64,000 nt of DNA from Phoronis australis (Eukaryota; Phoronida; Phoronidae): contig NMRA01000084.1 of the NCBI GenBank assembly GCA_002633005.1, forward strand, positions 45,072-109,071, read 5' to 3'. The notes beneath the pieces were generated by a model, which saw nothing but the letters and a program-made list of their open reading frames with translations, ran no database searches and had not been told where the DNA came from. The position numbers and the translations under genes are program-made. Numbering within the stretch: the stretch's first letter is position 1; every line of letters starts with the position of its first letter. Shown here one piece after another: positions 12,262-24,083 of this stretch.

Positions 12262-12495
12262 ACAGTCACCACCGTCTCTACTGACACCGCTAGTAGAGAC
12301 AGTGGAGCTCCTATTGGCGCTTCGGACTGACTAAAACATCAAAGCCACATTGTTATAAATACCTTATGCGTATAGAGGGACACCTTAGGGGGCCCTCGAT
12401 GTATTTAATACCTTCCACCTCGAACAAATACTCCCGTTATCAAAATTTTTCTTCGATCAGTCCTTCGTTCAGTTGCCCAAATCGTTAACTGCAGT
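12262..12495. repeat. Foldback-family element, left half
   Basis: A terminal hairpin (GACAGTCACCACCGTCTCTA with inverted TAGTAGAGACAGTGG) is followed by ACATCAAAGCCACATTGTTA, AGAGGGACACCTTAGG, CTCGATGT and GTCCTTCGTTCAGTTGCCCA. These blocks occur in the same order in the left arm of the 40.7 kb copy. The matching right arm is absent. Confidence 0.65.
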
Positions 12496-12973
12496 ACTAT
12501 AAATGATCAGTGATTAAAATTTTACAGCCGTAAGTCAACTGACTTGAACGCAGATAATTCTAGGTGGCACATCTGTCACGCTAGTAAAAATTGAAAGCTT
12601 TTGTTATTTACATTTTATTTCAGATGGTGAGCTGTAATACTCCACTGAAAAAGGCAAGTTCAAAGACGATGCATATTATGTGGAAAACTAATATACTCTG
12701 ACTCTAACGCAAACAGTGTTAAAAAATGATGCATTAAAGCAGAGGTACTTGGATTTTTTTCACTCGATGACATTCAATTCAGCAATGAAATGATTTGATG
12801 GACACCAGGACTGTGTTTATCTGCAGCTCATGCATTTTGTTTTGTTCAAAACTCATGCAGCTGCAGACATCAGCAAGAATGGAGGTCTCATTGCTCGGTC
12901 TGAAGATCGACAGAAACGTGTACTTATTGATTCGCCATCTGTTTCTAAGAAGTAAGCAACAGGAGCAGAGAGA
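12496..12973. other. Sequence upstream of the LINE fragment
   Basis: No gene is recognised. The 3' part may be decayed upstream sequence of the non-LTR element that follows, because the homology boundary there is gradual. Confidence 0.35.
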
Positions 12974-13569
12974 TTGTTAAGTTTTGCATCCGAATTACTG
13001 GACCATGGGTATTCAGTATCCGAGGGTTATCAACAATCCAATCCTTTCCTCTCGAACATGACTAAAGATTCAATTGAGCAAATTGATCGGAAACTGTTGT
13101 TTAAAATCAGTACATCTTTGGATGATCTTTGTAAGACTTCCCTCGAGGGACCGCATGTATGTTTTAAATTGTTTGATAGTATTGTAGTTTCTATATTGTT
13201 ATATGGTGCTGAGATATGGGGTACAGTATATTCGAAAGACATAGAAAGTGTTCACAATGATTTCTGTAAATGGGTTGCTGGTGTCCCAAAGAAAACAAGT
13301 AACGTTATGGCCAGAGGAGAATGCGGCAGGCATTTATTATCTGTGAAATACTTGTGCAGACCAATAATCTACTGGACCAAAATTCTACAGATGAATAACC
13401 CCAGATACCCAAAGAAAAGTTACAGGATGCTGCGGGAAGACTGTGAAAAAGGACGAGCAAATTGGGCCAGTGCAGTTAAAGATATTTTGTTCAGATACGG
13501 GTTTGGGGAGGTATGGATAAGTGGACCGGGTAACTTTGATTTATTTATATCAGAATTTAAGCAAAGATT
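12974..13569 (+). pseudogene. Non-LTR retrotransposon (LINE) ORF2 C-terminal fragment
   Basis: The frame encodes about 198 residues resembling the region downstream of the reverse transcriptase palm in jockey/CR1-like non-LTR elements widespread in marine invertebrates. Recognisable blocks are LFDSIVVSILLYGAEIWG, HNDFCKWVAGVPKKTSN, ECGRHLLSVKYLCRPIIYW and a RYPKKSYRML segment. The best similarity starts near 13040. The initiating methionine is not meaningful. The catalytic reverse transcriptase motif and endonuclease lie upstream in intact elements and are not found here, so this is a 5'-truncated copy. Its 3' end is hidden by an assembly gap. The reading frame itself has no stops, suggesting a moderately young fragment. 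Family assignment is by pattern, not by search. Confidence 0.8.
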
Positions 13570-13609
13570 NNNNNNNNNNNNNNNNNNNNNNNNNNNNNNN
13601 NNNNNNNNN
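13570..13609. other. Assembly gap (40 N)
   Basis: Forty undetermined bases interrupt the 3' end of the LINE fragment and directly precede a CCCTCT microsatellite. The repeat probably caused the gap. Confidence 0.98.
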
Positions 13610-13638
13610 CCCTCTCCCTCTCCCTCTCCCTCTCTCCT
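13610..13638. repeat. CCCTCT microsatellite
   Basis: There are four to five visible hexamer units at the right edge of the gap. Its true length is unknown because it adjoins the N run. Confidence 0.9.
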
Positions 13639-15285
13639 ATGTGTCATTCACTACCTATTGGTATGACTAAAAACGACTTCATTGTAGCCATAATGTATGG
13701 TATAGCTATGTTTGCCAGAAAGCCTTAACTCAGTGTTGTACAGAGGCTATTGACTGCTGCGTGCATTCGTCATTATGCTGGCAACGGTGTAAGTTTGAAC
13801 ATTTTTCATTGCAAGAGATGCATCACATTTATAGCTTATAATTCTTGTTAAGATATAATATTAAGCAAAGGTGACAAAGTTGATTATAACAATTATTCGG
13901 TGATATAATTCCTTAAAAATTCTCCAGATTAAGACAGCCTAAATTCAGAACACAGAGATCATTGCTGAAATTTAATTTTTTTTTCATCCTGAAATTTGAG
14001 GCACGAGTGATTTTTATTTTTTCGTACATTTCAAATTCCGAACGCTGTGTTTTAGCATAACAGGTTACAAGAATACTCTTGTAAGTTCATAAAAAGTGAC
14101 TCTCACGACAAACATTTTAAAAAATCATTACCAGTCCCCTTGAATTTCTCACAGACAATTGTGTGAATTTCTAAAAATTGACAAGCTCCAACGTTGATCA
14201 AAATATTTATTCACTGTCCCAAACTGGAGAATTTTTGCGTAATTAATTTTTGAAATTCACTGTGTAGATAACTATAAAACTTATTGATAAATATTCTTGT
14301 TTATAAGATAATCTGGTTTAAGAAAAGAGGTTGTAAAAGAGATGACAAATTTTTATTTAGTTTTTGATCTTAAGTGATGGTGTGGTAGTTTACGCCAGCT
14401 TTACTTTATATCGGTAAAAATATCAGTGACAAATGGTAGAAATGAAGTGACAACAGATATCAATACTCTATTTCAGTTAATGTCTGTGAAGTAGATGGTG
14501 ATGGTGGCAGTACCCCTGTGGTTAAAGAGTCATGACATAATGCTTTTCATTTAAAAATCTTGGGGGACTCTCTGATATGTAAGCTACGAGTGTTTTTCTC
14601 ACAAGAAATGATGTGCGTGTGTTGTCAAAATCAGTTACATACTGAGTTCGCCACTGAATGATCTCAGTGCTTTAATATGCTTAAGGGGATTTCGATCAAA
14701 GAGTAATATTTCTATTGGTTAGACTGATACATACCAAGGGAACTTGTGCCACGTGATAAAATGTTATTGTTTACATATGTTTTGGAAAAAATAAATAGTG
14801 TAAGAGATCATGAAACGTTACAATTGCGTCTTTAGCAACTAACGTCACTGTATGACACAGGATTACTTTTATGTAAACATTTAAAATATTATAGATTTTG
14901 GATTTTCTATATATAGTTAAGGTTGAGACTGGATGCCTATATGACGTTTTCTGCATATTTGTTGTTTTGATAACACTATCACTGATGGTGTTACTCTGTC
15001 AAAAATCAAAACTTACAGGGCAATTTTGACTGTAAAATTGTCCATGAAAATCTTATTTTAATGATGTGAATTTCCGATTCTTCCCCAATTTTTGTACTTC
15101 ATGGAGACCTAATAGGACTGCTGGGTTCCCTGTTAATTCCAGGTTGTCGTATCTTTTGGGATGCATTTTTATTTTTTATTTAGTGCATCTAAGTTGAATA
15201 AATGTATGTTTTTGTTTATTTTTGGCAGCTTTCCCATATTTCCGTAGAACTTCCATGCTCAGATTTGGAAATTCTGGATATTAGA
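13639..15285. other. AT-rich intergenic stretch without recognised gene
   Basis: The sequence is AT-rich with many short T and A runs. The longest frame (14771-14956, minus) has no domain character. No clear element ends were seen. Confidence 0.45.
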
Positions 15286-15421
15286 AAAGGCAAAACCATA
15301 TATTAATGAAGCATAAAAATACTTCCAGGTGATCAGTGCAATGGGCCCACATGCGAGGCCTGCGCACGTCTGGTACAACGTGTATCAGACCACCTGCAAT
15401 TATTTTACTGAAAGGCAAAAC
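15286..15421 (+). mobile_element. 5'-truncated SINE with target-site duplication
   Basis: The 114-bp body (15297-15410) aligns with the 3' part of the SINE in inversin intron 2 at about 46425-46534. Shared blocks are AGTGCAATGG, GAGGCCTG and CAGACC followed by TGCA-TTATTTT. It is flanked on both sides by AAAGGCAAAAC (15286-15296 and 15411-15421). That direct repeat begins exactly where similarity ends, as expected for retroposition. The tRNA-like head is missing. Confidence 0.7.
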
Positions 15422-16324
15422 AAATTGGTTCTGTGAAACCTGTTGTGATACGAATAGGTATTATTGAAAGTGTTTTTGTGTGCATTAAACTCACCATTCT
15501 AACACAATATGTCCTTCGTCATTACCACAATTGCCACTTTGGGAGTTAATTCCTTGTTTAGCAAGCGTTTCACACCGTCACTTCAGTGTTGATGTCAGAG
15601 CCTCAGGGTGAGCATACACTACTTGACAATTTCCTTTAATTATATCACTAATTGGAACAGCTCTACAAAACGTCACCACTAATTTCTTCATCATCAGTAT
15701 CATCATCACTAACGTCTCGTCAAAAAATTGTTGCTTCTCTGGCATTGTAATTAGTGCACGGCAAAGATCTACTAAAGTTTGGTGAAGTACAGGGCCAACA
15801 AGCAAACAAATTGCAGTTCAGTGTGGGAACGTCAATAGCGCAATTAGTTGATCTGTCAAATGTGCTTCTTCTGTTAGTTTTATTTCATTTTAATCGCACA
15901 GTGAACGTTTTATGTTCACTTAGTGATAACTAAACCGTTTCAATGTTTTTCGTTTTAAAATTGCTTCAATTAATACTACAGATACGCCAACATCGCACGC
16001 ATACGTCACGATTCCACTCGGTGATTCCATCGATAAGGCTTTCCCCAAGTATGCCATGACAAGGGAGATAAGTCTTTATTTTTATACATAAACGAGTGGA
16101 CAAGTACGGATTTTCTCAAATACAAAGATTATAATTACCATTTTTAAAAATGTGATCATAATTGTTACGAAAGTCTTTCAAATTACAGCGATAACGAGCC
16201 GTTTTTCTGCGGTTTATTTGGCGCGGATATGAACCGATATGATCCAGCCTCTTCACCCGTTTTTCGCGATAGGTGAAGTGCTATACGTGAAAGACCAGTC
16301 GCCAACCGACTGGAGCGACGTCTT
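15422..16324. other. Intergenic stretch without recognised gene
   Basis: No convincing gene was found. A small hairpin around 16290-16310 (CCAGTCG and CGACTGG) lies just before the next foldback copy. Confidence 0.4.
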
Positions 16325-16645
16325 TCGTGAAAATGCACCTTTTGCGCATAGGGGTACACCTTAGGAAGCCGTCGATGTCTTTAATTCATTTCTACTCGAA
16401 GAAATGCTCCAGTAATCAAATTCTTCTACGAGCAGTCCTTCGTTCAGTTGCCCAAATAGGCAAATAGTCATCTTTAACACTGAGTATGCTCCTCCTGGCG
16501 CGATAAAAATAGGAGCGCACGCAGAGTAAAAATGGTTAGATGGCAATTTGGCCAACTGATTAAAGGATCGCTTGAACAAAGAGTTCGATTATATGTGCTT
16601 CACCGTCTCTACTGAGGCCAGCTAGAGACGGTGGTCAGTGTCTGG
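16325..16645. repeat. Short foldback-family element
   Basis: The left side carries the family blocks TACACCTTAGG, CCGTCGATGTCTTTAATTC and GTCCTTCGTTCAGTTGCCCA. An inverted counterpart, AATTTGGCCAACTGATTAAA, follows about 80 bp later. The right end is the terminal hairpin, CACCGTCTCTACTGAGGCC with the inverted AGCTAGAGACGGTGG, which also forms the outer end of the large inverted repeat that follows. Confidence 0.65.
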
Positions 16646-19257
16646 GCGACTAATGACTTCTTACTTACAATGCGCTATTTGCTTTCCTATTTGCTAACGA
16701 GCTAGAGTTTGCACACCGTCAAATTATCACCAGCTGTAATTTGCTTCTTGTGTCATCCATTGTTTTACTTACTCGTGCTAGGTACGTGAGTGAAGAGATG
16801 CATAAATCAGTGAAAATCACGCAACTCGAACTCAGAGCAAAAGGTTATACCGGCGTATTATTAGGTGCTCGCCAAGAAAACTTGATGACAAAAATTTAGA
16901 TGTGGTGGAGTGACAACTAATAATATAGTGAACGCGAAATGAAAAGCTGTAACGAAGGGCTTAATCCTGACAAAGATTTCAGAAGCTCACGTCACATCGC
17001 TGAAACGGGCCTAAGAAGAATTAATTAAGAACGCTGGTTAGTAGATATGTTCTCACAGAATGTATAACGTTTTAAACAAATCTTCATTTTTCATGTTGTT
17101 GTGGGTACACTATTCATTGTTCAGTCGTTGCATTCAGTAAAAAGCTATTTTTAATCGCAAGTTTCCTCACTAAGTATCATCTTGAATCAGTCTCGTTCAT
17201 AGTCTATAATGTATACCCAGCAGTAGACATGTAGTAGATGAAATATATCCGCCATCCATTCCGATCCTGCACTGTCACAGTTTCCGACTTTCCATGGGCC
17301 GTAAAATTACCCAACAACAGACTTTTTAAGGAGTTTACAAATTTTGCTACAAACTTTTGAGAGTTTTCGAATGTTGCAGAACATTATTTTATTTCAGAGA
17401 ACTGGACGGGAGAGATGCTTTACATATCTGTTAAAACCGGGTTTGGTATCCTTTTAACTACGAAGACTAACCGACCCAACAAGGGCAGAGATTTCATTCC
17501 TCGCTACAATAATCCCATATCGGTGTCCGCTGGGTAATGACAATATATTTATAGCATCATAACCGAGTATACTTTGCTGGTGTTATTTCGTTCTAAATGC
17601 GTGAGTTTCCAAATAAGGAAGTCAACACCTGCAGGCTCTTGACTGTTTCCGGTTTGCACGAAGCCGACTGTGCTCTTGAATTATTTCGTGAGCAGTTGGT
17701 TTGTAAGATCTAGGCCATCGTTCACTGTTCATGCAAGCAAAATAAATTCGAATAAAAACGACGGAGACTCCTGTGGAAAACTGGAAATCTATTTACTAAA
17801 TTCAAATTGTGTAGAAAATAATTTCATATCTCCACTTCAGAAAACTTTGCTTGTCGCCACCACCAATAACAATAGGTGATTGAGTCCTGCTAAACCAGCG
17901 TCGGTCTTCCAACGGAGTCTTTCGGCTTTGCCGCCGACTGGTGCGTAGTTAGTTATTCACTGTCCAAATGTTGTTTTCCGTGTTTTTGCTAAGTGTCTGA
18001 ATATCCTCAGTGTAGATATTGCATGTTTGCTGTTCTGTACATGTTTACCCAAGTTTTACTCCCTGTAAAACGTGCTTAGCACGCTGGAATATAGATGGCC
18101 TTGTTATTCAATCGTTCACTTACAACTTCGAGCTAAATCTAATATGGCGGAGTGTTACTTGGGTGCAGACCATGCCAAGTAGTAGACTGTGACCACCGTA
18201 TCTAGCTGGACCCAGTAGAGACAATGTCGTTAACTGTGTTCCCTAAAATCAAACTATCGCCCGAGAAAAAGGCCAATGCAACACAGTCTCGTACAAGTTT
18301 AATCCATTAATAATTCAACAAAAATGACATTCAGCTTAATCCGTGCAACATTAATTTTTATCAGACCTCAACGGAAATTAGACGCAAAAAACAATCAAAC
18401 AATCGCGTAGAGTAGTTATTACCTTACGGTTATTATTACTATTACTATTACTATTACTATTATTATCATTATCATTATCGTTATTGCTAACATTCTGCCT
18501 TGAGTGCGATGTTTTTCTGTTTAGTTTGTTGGGCAATTTTACGGCCCAGGGAAAGTTGGAAATTGTAACAATGCAGGATCGGAATGGATGGCGGATATAT
18601 TTCATCTACTACATGTCTACTGCTGGGTATACATTATAGACTGTGAACGAGACTGATTCAAGATGATATTTAGTGAGGAAACTTGCGATTAAAAATAGTC
18701 TGATTTTTATAATACTTACACCAACAAAAGTTCAACTCAACAATGAATACTGTACCTACAACAACATGAGGAATTAAGCTTCGATTAAAAAAGTTATGCA
18801 TTCCGTGAGAACATATCCACTAACCAGCGTTCACATTTAATTCTTCTTGGGAGCGTTCCAGCGATGTGACGTGAGCAGCTGAAATCTTTGTCAGGATTAA
18901 ACCCTTCGTCGCAGCGTTTCATTTCGCACACCGGTATTAAAGTAATAGTTGTCACTTCAAATACAACATCTCAAATCTGTTCTTTAAATTTCCGTGTGAG
19001 CATTTAATAATGCACCGGTATAATCTTTTGCGCCAAGTTCGAAATGCGTGATTTTCAATGATCTGGGTAACTTTTTACTCACAAACCTCGCACGAGTAAG
19101 TAAAACAACGGACAAACCTAGAAGCAAATTCCAGCTGATGATAATTTGTTGGTGTGAAAACTGTAGCCCGTTAGCAAATAGGAAACTACAAATGCATTGT
19201 GAGTGACAGTCATATCTCGCTTAGACAGTGACCACCGTCCCTAGCTGGCCCCAGTAG
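16601..19257. mobile_element. Large foldback element, ~730-bp inverted arms
   Basis: The left arm (16601-17328) is the imperfect inverted copy of the right arm (18513-19257). Collinear examples are TAGTAGATGAAATATATCCG at 17234 matched by CGGATATATTTCATCTACTA at 18592. Another is AATCGCAAGTTTCCTCACTA at 17153 matched by an inverted copy near 18672. A third pair is TTTGCTAACG near 16691 and CGTTAGCAAA in inverted orientation near 19172. The arms are clearly diverged, by substitutions and small indels. The spacer of about 1.18 kb has no transposase-like frame, one extra terminal-hairpin copy near 18184 and an ATT-rich microsatellite. Outer ends match the smaller foldback copies. It looks like a non-autonomous foldback transposon or an inverted pair of elements. 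Confidence 0.8.
18431..18486. repeat. ATT/ACT-type microsatellite
   Basis: This is a run of TAT, TAC and TCAT-like trinucleotide and hexanucleotide units inside the spacer of the large foldback element, just before its right arm. Confidence 0.85.
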
Positions 19258-19345
19258 CATCGACTGGGGTCGGAAGCTTGTCGCTGATGTATTAATCAGT
19301 GGGGGCCGGCTAAAGACGGTAGTCTCTGTCTAGCCAAGTACTTAC
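19223..19345. repeat. Hairpin element with foldback-family ends
   Basis: The left end reads AGACAGTGACCACCGTCCCT and then AGCTGGCCCC. The right end reads GGGGGCCGGCTAAAGACGGT and AGTCTCTGTCT, an imperfect inverted copy. It overlaps the outer end of the large foldback's right arm. This suggests that a short family member sits there, as one does at the left arm. Confidence 0.6.
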
Positions 19346-19989
19346 TAGTGTAGATTTTTCGCCCTCGGATTTCGTTAGAATGACCCCACGCATTTACAGC
19401 GTATTTGTCACCACGTGAGAACCCGTAAGTTTGCTGTACAGGTTGCTTCAGGACAGAGGGCAGATGAACTATTAACAATTTGCTCCCACTATAGATACCA
19501 CAGAACTGAAACTTCGTGTTACCTTCGCCGCCAGGTGTTACACTGCGGTGACTGAGTGAGAACGATGAACATATTGGGGTAACCGCACAGCCGTCGCAAT
19601 CATCGAATCGCACATTTGGTGTTCAATCAATTTGAAGAGCACTCAAGCAGATTAACACTGATCACCGTCGGATTGTAGTGTTTAAGAAAAATTAATTAAA
19701 TTTACTCACGTTCCATCTAAGAATTTTTACGAGTCACTCCATATAAAAAACAACAGATGGAGTCTATAAGCAAAATCCCAGATTTTTTCTAGACCTAGCA
19801 TATTAGTTCAGCGCGGTGAAAAACGGGAAGACAACTTGAGAAATTTAAGACCGATTCTACGGAAATAAAAAGCTAACCAGATGCAGGTTTAAGTGCCAGC
19901 GGCTAATTTGATAACACTCTTTGTTACTGTCTATATCCACCTTCAATTTGTTTGCGTTGTTTGCGTTGTAATATAACTCTAACTCATTA
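19346..19989. other. Intergenic stretch without recognised gene
   Basis: Nothing gene-like was found. The minus-strand frame 19296-19613 partly overlaps the hairpin element and has no domain features. Confidence 0.4.
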
Positions 19990-20227
19990 ATGCGCGAACC
20001 CAGCCTTTAATATGGGGGGCTAGAATCTCTGACGATGTGGACTTTTTACTAACTTACTACCAAAAAGCGATAGGACTAAAAAACGGGGTACCACGTTCAG
20101 AGCAGTGAATTGTGTGTTGCGCCTTTTTAGTGTTGGACTTTTGTCTCGTTTTCTCGTACTTTTTGTTTCTCTAAGACGGACCTTTTTGCCCACTTCGCCA
20201 AATGGGCCCCCCGTGGATGGGCGCATG
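19990..20227. mobile_element. G-rich inverted-repeat element, copy A
   Basis: The left end ATGCGCGAACCCAGCC and right end TGGATGGGCGCATG are inverted repeats. Internal blocks CTGACGATGTGGAC, TGGACTTTTGTCTCGTTTTC and ACCTTTTTGCCCACTTCGCC are shared with the copies at 23.4, 33.5 and 34.2 kb. It has no coding frame. Confidence 0.75.
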
Positions 20228-23200
20228 TTAAATAATCGTTGCAACCTATCACGGCATTAGCTAACCAAAAGAAGTTATTCCAAGCGAAAAAGTACGTTTT
20301 TACCAAGATTGATTCTAGTTGAACAAAAAAGGCGACAGTATTCATTCACCCTTGCCTTACACCAGTTGAACATATTTGTATTCTGGACAGCTTTCCTTCA
20401 GAATTACTTTTCACTTCACATCCTGATATTAAATACTTTACACTATTCTCAACTGACGGTCTTCGGGCAGGCTCTATATTAATATAAGAGCCACACTTCC
20501 GAGGAACGAAAATAAACTCATGCTCGTGACGTTTTAATAAGAAAAGTCATTTAAAGTCATAAGCTCTTTTCATCTTCTTTTTATTTAGACCAAATCTCAA
20601 GTTGCTCCTTAGTCAAAATACATGTACATATACGAGAATTGACAAGTCGTTATTGCACGAAGCCAGACTCCACAAGTTTTTTGTCATGGCGAATCAGGTA
20701 ACTAACAGTTAGTACTTTGCAAGACCACAAATCATCACTCATACGAGTAAGGAACTTATAAAGACCAATTTTACAGCGGTAAGTGGTCTAAATCAAAATT
20801 CAGTTTCTTCGACAGAACGCGGTTTCTAAGGGAAATTGAGGCGGTGACCTCAACCGTTTGCTGCTCAGTGAAATTTCAGATGCAGGCAGCAGTACTGACG
20901 TGCATTTCAAGGACGCAAGGGCCTCACGAAAATTCAAGATCCCGCAAGACTTCATGAGATATCGTCGTGTATAACAACGAGACCATACTAGCTTCCCCGC
21001 GAGATTCTTGCGTCTAATGAGCTCAACCCTGATCCAACCCAATCTTTAATCTTAGTGCATCTGTAAAAAACAGGTGAAGAGCCGATGCACACTAGAGGCG
21101 CAACTTCTCAGGAAGAGGCATTTAGGGACGATGTTAAGGGCAGGAGTGTCGTGTATAATGAGTTGAAAGTTGGCCGAGATGTCAAGCTTACACGGGTCCT
21201 AGTAAACAACCACCAGCGTTCACATTCCTCTCTCGTTTGTCAGATTGGGCTTGCTTTGACATTTATGCTCACTTTGATTGATTTCACATCCCAAATCCAA
21301 AATCAAATTTTGAGAAGGTTATAACACTTTAGCGATCGTCTAATAAACCGGTTTGTTTCCTCGCTGACCCTCAAGAATATCGAATCATCTCTGCCTAATA
21401 CATATACCCGAGTATTCTGAAACTGGGTCCACCTCAGGCCCAGTGGGGCTACGTAACAAACGAAGTTCCTCGACTACACCTAAAACGTATATTTGCCACA
21501 ACATGCATGGTTGAATCCTACAACTTCCCCCAGTTGCGTGGGAAATGGACGTCAAAACCGTAACATAAGTAAATGTTCAACAATGAACTTAATACTTGTA
21601 GGAACAATAATACCTCGATCTGTTTGTATTGACTATTGATTTCAATTTGCGTGGCGGTGACGGTAGATATACTAAAGCATATATTCGTCACTGGGGAGTT
21701 GGACATCGCGTCTCAACTCTACCATGATGACGATGACTTGGTTTAACTGGGAGGCCCACAGATATTGACTTCACAGACAGGGGGTCGACAGATATGAGCC
21801 TTACTCATATTTTGTAAACTATAGTGTAACACCAAAAGGAGATCACAATGAAGTAAACTCCGTGCATTTCTGTTTAAGAGCTGATTGGAATAAAATTCAT
21901 GAAGGACGAATTCTGTTCAAAGGGTTTTTTATTCATTATTCATTGTAGCCCATAATTAGGTTTATGAAGATTGACAAAATGTCAGACAACGCACTGCGGT
22001 CGAATGTACAGAAATTGCAATGTTTCATCCTCATACTGTAACAACAAAGTCGGGCTCGTAATCATGAGCCTATCACGGTCTCTAGTACGACAGGCGGGCG
22101 ATTTTTGATAAAATAGAATACAAATGTCTGGAAAGTATAGCCAGCTATACCCCGAAGAGTCGTATAAGACCTTTCATGGACTTCGTATACGATTCGGGTA
22201 CATAGACTGCAGTCTAAAAGTTGCATACGACATTTTCTAAATCCAAGGAAACCCGAAGCACAATCGGTCGCACACGACTTTTATCTGGAAAAGTCGAGTC
22301 GGAACTCATATGTCGTAAATAAAAAGTCACGTGCGACTAACATAAACATTACACAGAAACGAAAGGATTAATTCGCTATAAGGAAAGGACGAATTTTTAC
22401 AAGAACGGTGGCCTGTACCGCTTGCTTCTTCACAAACTCGTAACGATCAAGCAGTAATCACGAGTAGTAAGACCAAGTTTCGGCAACTATTAGGCAAAGG
22501 CATTGTACGAATATAGTGAGATGAAGACAGCTTTAGCTACATCGAGTAACAATACCATGTTTAACTTACTTGCAAACTGCTTTATCACTTGCGTAGAACC
22601 ATCGGCTTGCCCTCCAATGTAGTATTATGTGTCACAAATTCAGACAGTAGGCGGAACAGGGAAGCACCTCTGACGAAGCATGCCACTTGGAAACCTGAAG
22701 ATATAAATGTAACTATCAACAGCGTAGTAGACCATTAGGTCTCACAAATTCCTGTTACAGGGCGTAACTGTTATAAGAATCGATATGTAGCTTCATTTGT
22801 CTGACAACTTATCACACTTCCGTGCGAGGAATCAGGAATGTGCTGCATCACACAGTGCGACTTTTTATAGTTTTCACTCAAAAATACAGAATCGACGTCT
22901 TTCCATAAATGACACCGACCCACACGTTTTTTACGAGGTAGGACGATGCACCAAGTTTGTCAATGTTAAGGTGCATTATCAGCCTATATACACTAGACCT
23001 TACATGTAAGAGATGTCAAACTGCTGCTAAATATATCAACACGGTAGTCTCCTTCACTCGGTTCGATTGACTGTTGTGCTAAAAATATTGGCATTGATCG
23101 TATAGAAGAGACTGAATACTTTCACACGTACGTGTACACGTATCCGCACAAGGAAACTTAGCTATTTGATAAAGGGCAGTGGGTTTTATTGGCAATGCAG

Positions 23201-23428
23201 AGCATTTCGAAGTATTTGCTCATATCATCATCGATAAGGCCAGTTACTTCTTAACTTTACAACTTAGTAGTTTGTGAAAACTCTCAATCGTTACTCACAC
23301 GACTCATCACTACTAGACACGCTTCCCGATGTTTCGAAATATGTACATGTAACAGTTTCTTCCTTCAATACACTGTAATAGTTCGTATATTTTCCCATTT
23401 TTCTAAATGGCTTCACTTGTTGATACAG
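20228..23428. other. Intergenic stretch without recognised gene
   Basis: I found no domain-bearing frame, RNA gene or element boundaries in about 3.2 kb. The frames at 20800-21042 and 21085-21324 lack recognisable motifs. Confidence 0.45.
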
Positions 23429-23693
23429 CATGCGCGCACCCAGCCTTCAAAATGGGGATGGGGGGGGGGCTCGAATTCCCTGACGTTGTGGACCTTTTGC
23501 TAACAAAAGAGCGGGCGGACAAAAAAAAAACAAAAAAACGGGAGCACCACCGTGAATTGCGCGTTTGCGCTTATTTACTGGACTTTTGTCCCATTTCCTC
23601 GGACATTTTGTCTCTCAGGGGCGGACCTGTTTGCCCACTTCGCCATATGGGGGGGGGCTCGTTGGAGCCCCCCCGCCCCTGGGTGCGCGCATG
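23429..23693. mobile_element. G-rich inverted-repeat element, copy B (both ends present)
   Basis: This is the best-preserved copy, with left end CATGCGCGCACCCAGCC and right end CTGGGTGCGCGCATG as near-perfect inverted repeats. Inside are poly-G and poly-C tracts plus the conserved blocks shared with the other copies. Length is 265 bp. No unambiguous target duplication is visible. Frames at 23407-23781 are products of this repeat, not genes. Confidence 0.8.
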
Positions 23694-24083
23694 TACAGTA
23701 GCAGTGACTTCGAACACAAATTTCATGGGATTCCTAATTTATCACTTTCTGTCCTCGACCATCAGCATCCAAGGAAAATAGAAAAACTTCCAGCCCTTCC
23801 CGGTGACCAATCGACGGCCCTGGAAAAGTGAGCGAGTGCTAAGCTGAAATCTGACGCATACTTCAGCGTCATCAACAGCGCCCCTCCCGCCCCCACCAAA
23901 TGGCATTGTTAGGCTACCCGAGCAACACAGTTCAGGCACTAAACATAGTGCCGGTCACGGAGCTATTAACGAAGCTACATGTATTCACCGACACAAAACG
24001 CGGCTTGCGCACTCACCCACTTTCAGCAGTGCACAGTCCGTACGCCGTACTTACAGATGACCAAGCCGAATTAACAGGACAGT
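23694..24083. other. Short spacer without recognised gene
   Basis: This is unique-looking sequence between two mobile elements, with no supported feature. Confidence 0.4.

Noticed and set aside
23407-23831. Frames of 124 and 88 codons
   Set aside because: They run through the G-rich inverted-repeat element and its homopolymers; no domain.
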